Shown piece by piece: positions 46,088 to 49,059 of a stretch of DNA of 49,059 bases (the first letter of the stretch is position 1; each line of letters opens with the position of its first letter). The DNA lies in assembly GCA_003144275.1 (NCBI GenBank), contig NJBF01000034.1, positions 1-49,059 of the forward strand, written 5' to 3'. The stretch is from Candidatus Heimdallarchaeota archaeon B3_Heim. GTDB taxonomy: Archaea; Asgardarchaeota; Heimdallarchaeia; Hodarchaeales; Hodarchaeaceae. Below the pieces are notes generated by a model. The model saw only the letters and a program-made list of their open reading frames with translations, did not search any database and was not told the origin of the DNA. The translations under genes were made by a program, and so were the position numbers.

Positions 46088-46222
46088 ATGAAAAAGGAAA
46101 CCATTCAAATTGTGAGAGATGATGTAGGATCCATTACTGCCCCAAAAACTGTCGAAGTTGTTACAACACTCCACAAAACACGATCAGGTAAAATAATGTG
46201 TAGAGTTCTCAAATGCGTTTAA
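46088..46222 (+). pseudogene. C-terminal relic of an AMP-forming acyl-CoA (acetyl-CoA) synthetase
   Basis: The 44-codon frame reads KKETIQIVRDDVGSITAPKT and then HKTRSGKIMCRVLKCV. This is the last segment of ACS-type adenylate-forming enzymes (typically LPKTRSGKIMRRVLK, with the catalytic Lys in SGK). Everything upstream of it is missing: the preceding in-frame codon is a stop. An active enzyme is impossible; it is the tail of a deleted gene. Confidence 0.7.
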
Positions 46223-46354
46223 CACCCTTCACTGACAGCGAAATTACAATGTGAGGAATGTGGGCGTTTCGTTTGTATCGAAGCGTATAGTGATATGTTT
46301 AAGGTTGGACGAAGTTCCTGTCCAATGTGTGATGGTCGTTTAATAGCTTCCTAA
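46223..46354 (+). pseudogene. Zinc-ribbon segment without a start codon
   Basis: In the same frame as the synthetase relic, immediately after its TAA, 43 codons read KLQCEECGRFVCIEAYSDMF and then RSSCPMCDGRLIAS. Two CxxC pairs 25 residues apart form a zinc ribbon. No ATG, GTG or TTG start is available ahead of the first Cys. It is either a relic, the product of stop-codon bypass, or a piece of another lost gene. Confidence 0.5.
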
Positions 46355-46579
46355 TCATTTCATAGACTTTATAGTGAAAAAAGGCATGGAATTTTACAGT
46401 CAAGTGGAAATGGCTGAGCTCGTTAAATATATCGTGTTGAATATCTCGAGGTTATAGTTCACAATGGTACATTCTACTCGGAGGAATTTTACAAAGTAGA
46501 ACTATTTTCTAAAAAACTTACCTCTATCAGAAGTCTTAAACCTTTTTTATTCTAGTTACCCCTAATTCGAGTTGGTGAT
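46355..46579. other. 225-bp gap with a possible frameshifted small frame
   Basis: A short frame starts MEFYSQVEMAELVKYI (ATG ~46,386). With a one-base shift it would continue YRVEYLEVIVHNGTFYSEEF to a TAG near 46,555. It is not recognised. It could be another decayed gene or chance. Confidence 0.2.
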
Positions 46580-47107
46580 ATGGACAACACTGACAGTGAA
46601 AAAGTGAAGACCAGATCAAATATTAAAACATTTATAATCATGCTTGTAGAGTCTATAATATTAAGCATAATACTCGTAGCAATAATCAAGATACCTATAG
46701 TCGAGGAAGTCCTTTTGGAGATTATTTTTCCAGAGAATCCTTTAATCATATTTCCCTACAATCTTATTGGTCTATTAATACTTGTTTTGGGATTGGTATT
46801 GATTATCTGGGCGAATTATACGCTTTTACAGAAAATCAGCCTTGAGGAACGGGAACCGTTTCATACACCATCTGCTCTTGTTCTTAATGGTCCATTCCAA
46901 TTTAGTAGGAATCCAGTCTATTTATCAGTAATCATGATGGCTTTCGGTTTAGCGACACTATTGGGTAGTCTGATACTTTTTATTTTACCTCCAATCTTTT
47001 TCATTATATTCCATCGATTTCTTATTCGATGGGAAGAAAAGAAACTGGAAGAAACATTTGGAGAAAGGTATCTGGAATATAAAAGGCAAGTTAGACGGTG
47101 GTTCTAG
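46580..47107 (+). CDS. Isoprenylcysteine carboxyl methyltransferase-like membrane protein
   Basis: A 175-residue membrane protein with four hydrophobic segments. The C-terminal half has the ICMT/PEMT (phospholipid methyltransferase) pattern: LVLNGPFQFSRNPVYLSVIMM, then EEKKLEETFGERYLEYKRQVRRWF. This part binds S-adenosylmethionine and the lipid substrate. In eukaryotes ICMT methylates prenylated Ras/Rab C-termini, but many prokaryotic relatives methylate other lipids. None of the GTPases in this window ends in a CaaX-like cysteine. Single gene. Confidence 0.85.
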   Translation: MDNTDSEKVKTRSNIKTFIIMLVESIILSIILVAIIKIPIVEEVLLEIIFPENPLIIFPYNLIGLLILVLGLVLIIWANYTLLQKISLEEREPFHTPSALVLNGPFQFSRNPVYLSVIMMAFGLATLLGSLILFILPPIFFIIFHRFLIRWEEKKLEETFGERYLEYKRQVRRWF

Positions 47108-47196
47108 TATCTTCTTCTATCTTGTTTTGTATTAACTGTATTTGTTTTGTCAAACGTCTTAAAATTAGGCTTTGACGACAAATAAATGTATTGAAA

Positions 47197-47712
47197 TTAG
47201 CTGAAATACCAGCTTAATTCATTGGTAAGCAAACTAAATATGATAAAATAAATAATCTGTCCAAAAACAAGTAACATTCCAAAAATCAATTGATTTTTAT
47301 TTATATCATTAAAATCCGTTTTTCGAGTTTGACGGAAAACACTAATTAAGATTAAAAAATCTCCTAAAACTAGTAAAAAAACTATAAATAGAAGTAAGAA
47401 GTATTGTATATCAGAATTTTCTACAGAAAGTACACCTACTAGAATTATGATTGTTAAATATGAATTTATTATGAGGAGAATAGTACTAATCCCAAGTGTA
47501 AGCGATTTCCAAAATGGTTTGAGATTTAAGAGTAAATACAATAAGAAAGATATTACAAAGCTACTGAAAATGGCAAATAATGGATCTACTTCATTTATAA
47601 TCCAAACAATCGCTAATAGGGGTAGAAGACAGAATGGGATAAATAATCGAAAGTTTCTGGTGATTAAAAACCACATAGTAAGGTTTTCTAGTTCTATTTT
47701 CCTATTTGTCAT
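47197..47712 (-). CDS. Small polytopic membrane protein
   Basis: A 171-residue protein that I do not recognise. Five hydrophobic segments are visible (LFIPFCLLPLLAIVWII, LFAIFSSFVISFLLYLLL, TLGISTILLIINSYLTIIILVGVL, YFLLLFIVFLLVLGDFLILI, LIFGMLLVFGQIIYFIIFSLL). ATG 47712 has AGGAAG seven bases upstream and an ACTATAAAAA TATA element ~25 bases upstream, so the frame's extension to 47796 is not used. It is convergent with the ICMT-like gene. Confidence 0.65.
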   Translation of the reverse strand: MTNRKIELENLTMWFLITRNFRLFIPFCLLPLLAIVWIINEVDPLFAIFSSFVISFLLYLLLNLKPFWKSLTLGISTILLIINSYLTIIILVGVLSVENSDIQYFLLLFIVFLLVLGDFLILISVFRQTRKTDFNDINKNQLIFGMLLVFGQIIYFIIFSLLTNELSWYFS

Positions 47713-47835
47713 TGGTCTTCCTATGGTTTTTATAGTAATAAAATGATCTACCTTCCGCTGAAATATAAAAAACTCAAAATTGAAAAAAAGATGCACGTCT
47801 ACTGGAGTAAGTGCAATCTTCTTTTCACTAGGTAA

Positions 47836-48705
47836 TTACTTCTTCCTCTGTCTTTTTGAAATAAGGAGAGCTATCACCAACGTGAAGATAGAGGATATCT
47901 CAAATAGATTCCAAGGGGAAATGCTAGGAATTGTAGTAGTAGTTGTTGTCGTTTTTTCCTTTGTTGTTGTGCTAGTCGTTGTGGTAGTCGTGTCTGTTGT
48001 TTCTTCTTCAGTAGTGGTTGTCGTCTCAGGAATTAACTTCATTACGTAAATTTCGGTTAAACCAATATTTCCTGCAGTATCCTTTGCATAGAATTGGATT
48101 TTAACCGTTCCTTCTGCTAATAAACTCCATTCTTCCTGGTCAATTTGTCCTGTGGTGCTACAGGTGAAGTTTGTCATTCCATTGTCGATTGTATACCAGA
48201 TCGTATCTAAAAACGCTTCAGTAATAATTATGTTAAAATTTGGTGCTAATGATTCAAATACGTCCATTGAACTCGGTGAGATTATTTCGATAACAGGATC
48301 ATTGATATCCTTTCTAATAATGATTTCTCCAGATCCAATATTATTCATTGTATCATTTGCATAAAATTGAAGAGAAACAAGACCTGATTCCAATTTATCC
48401 CATTCAGCCTGATCTATTGTACCATTTATTGTGAAACTGGTATTTGTTAAACCATAATCTAGTGAATACCACATCTGATCTAGTTCATAGATTAGATCAA
48501 TTTCCACATTGAAATCGGGGGCTAGTTGACGGAAAAATGAGTTGGTACTCGGAACATTGATTTTTATCGCAGTATTGCAGAACATATCTTGAAAAATATT
48601 TTGTCCACTCTTCTCTGAATAAATACACTCAATATTACTATTTAATAGCTCGAATGATGAGTAAGTCATCATCGGGGAGTAATGACGGAGCTGACCCACA
48701 AGCAT
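47836..48705 (-). CDS. Surface protein with two ~92-residue repeats, Thr-rich stalk and C-terminal anchor (5' end missing)
   Basis: Two tandem repeats (~47-136 and ~137-228) share the pattern LAPxFNxxI, WYxxDxGxTN, G-x-IDQxEW and FYAxDTxxNIG. This repeat kind is common in surface proteins of Lokiarchaeota-like Asgards. A run of ~35 Thr/Glu residues follows, then a membrane anchor (SIFTLVIALLIS) and KRQRKK. There is no signal peptide: the frame opens MLVGQLRHYSPMM, where GQLRHY is encoded by a short inverted copy of transposase sequence found 90 bp away. The gene was probably truncated at its 5' end by an insertion. Confidence 0.7.
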   Translation of the reverse strand: MLVGQLRHYSPMMTYSSFELLNSNIECIYSEKSGQNIFQDMFCNTAIKINVPSTNSFFRQLAPDFNVEIDLIYELDQMWYSLDYGLTNTSFTINGTIDQAEWDKLESGLVSLQFYANDTMNNIGSGEIIIRKDINDPVIEIISPSSMDVFESLAPNFNIIITEAFLDTIWYTIDNGMTNFTCSTTGQIDQEEWSLLAEGTVKIQFYAKDTAGNIGLTEIYVMKLIPETTTTTEEETTDTTTTTTSTTTKEKTTTTTTTIPSISPWNLFEISSIFTLVIALLISKRQRKK

Positions 48706-48781
48706 TTAACTTCTGAGCCAAATGTTTTTCTATGTTCGCAAAACAAGAAATACACCCGTTAGAAAACGAACTCCGTCATTA
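48680..48781. repeat. Inverted repeat between the surface-protein 5' end and the transposase
   Basis: TAATGACGGAG (48,680-48,690) and CTCCGTCATTA (48,771-48,781) are exact complements; the similarity extends weakly to GGAG/ATCC outside. The second arm lies in transposase codons for LRHYP, and the first gives LRHYS in the surface protein. It may mark a rearrangement point at the end of an insertion sequence. Confidence 0.5.
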
Positions 48782-49059
48782 TCCATCACGGACAGTCCAA
48801 GTTTTTAAAACTACCCATCTGACCCGTATTCTCAGGAAACACATTCACGAGACAGATGCCGACAAAAATAGGAAAGAATTCAGCTGTGAACAGTGGATTA
48901 AAGGTCTTTTCTTGATGCAGATTCATAAGTTAGAAGCGGTACGACCCTTTGTGCGACAGCTAGAGCAAAACAAATCCTGGCAAAAGATTTGTAGTTATCA
49001 GGGAAACGTCCCAACTCAGGGGCAGTATTCCCGAAAAATTCCTGATGAAAGGATTCAGG
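48732..49059 (+). CDS. Transposase N-terminus (IS5/IS1182-like, InsH-type; runs off the window)
   Basis: The first 109 codons of a transposase with no stop before the window ends. It starts MFAKQEIHPLENELRHYPSR; the part IKGLFLMQIHKLEAVRPFVRQLEQNKSWQKIC then VPTQGQYSRKI matches the N-terminal DUF772/InsH region of IS5/IS1182-type transposases (helical, with an R-x-L-x-x-N-x-x-W-x-x-x-C pattern). The DDE catalytic part is beyond the end. The element's left end must lie in ~48,690-48,731. Confidence 0.75.
   Translation, partial: MFAKQEIHPLENELRHYPSRTVQVFKTTHLTRILRKHIHETDADKNRKEFSCEQWIKGLFLMQIHKLEAVRPFVRQLEQNKSWQKICSYQGNVPTQGQYSRKIPDERIQ

Noticed and set aside
47149..47185. TTTTGTCAAACGTC ... 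TTTGACGACAAAT inverted repeat
   Set aside because: Imperfect arms at a convergent gene end and no further MITE similarity; more likely a weak terminator or chance.
47935..48025. GTTGTTGTC-type tandem tract
   Set aside because: Codons of the Thr-rich stalk of the surface protein; the plus-strand Val-rich frame is its shadow.

Overview
The window reads as an Asgard archaeal contig of low G+C (roughly one third by eye). The reasons are: three different small-GTPase-like proteins (Rab/Ras-like, Arf-like, MglA-like); archaeal TATA promoters, some placed for leaderless transcripts; a MarR/GbsR-type, a TrmB-like and an RHH regulator; and large Thr/Ser-linked surface proteins, one with a tandem repeat of the kind familiar from Lokiarchaeota-like genomes. 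The first ~1.03 kb (2-oxoacid:ferredoxin oxidoreductase alpha and delta subunits, Alba) is visibly richer in G+C and abuts a headless HAD phosphatase. It may come from another archaeon through an assembly chimera or a rearrangement.

Layout. 1-1,225: OFOR subunits, Alba and the HAD tail. 1,355-5,723: aldehyde:ferredoxin oxidoreductase, a bacterial/eukaryotic-type glutaminyl-tRNA synthetase, an FMN/F420 split-barrel protein and two tandem tRNA-Gln genes (CUG and UUG). 5,952-11,481: rhodanese-MBL fusion, a membrane protein, an MBL hydrolase, an APH-like kinase and a PHP phosphatase. 11,646-16,410: a tight three-gene operon of two large unrecognised proteins plus an MglA-like GTPase. 16,773-20,140: two translationally coupled membrane proteins with PH-like segments. 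20,147-23,780: a heterodimeric ABC exporter. 24,026-27,190: RHH regulator with a palindromic operator, PEP carboxykinase and a Rab-like GTPase. 27,215-28,375: surE broken by a ~353-bp MITE-like insertion. 28,446-34,759: GNAT-like protein and a GbsR/MarR-type regulator divergent from a giant MMPL/RND exporter. 34,971-39,072: LamG surface protein, an HTH/Arf-like GTPase pair and a winged-helix regulator. 39,266-44,480: two paralogous beta-helix surface proteins with the same cytoplasmic domain. 44,849-end: Ldh2-type dehydrogenase, an acyl-CoA synthetase relic plus zinc ribbon, an ICMT-like methyltransferase, a membrane protein, a repeat surface protein and the start of a transposase.

The best candidates for undescribed biology are: (i) the 11.6-16.4 kb operon pairing an MglA-like GTPase with two large unrecognised proteins; (ii) the beta-helix receptors, whose cytoplasmic domain has the strand/helix order of a longin domain and could link the cell surface to small GTPases; (iii) GlnRS with both tRNA-Gln genes and a G73 discriminator in an archaeon; and (iv) a MITE family with a TTTGTC-N-GACAA core, also resembled by the operator of the RHH gene. 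Gene decay is frequent (surE, an EamA-like stub, an acyl-CoA synthetase stub, the headless HAD, a truncated surface protein). All functional calls rest on motif reading of translated sequence; no searches were run.
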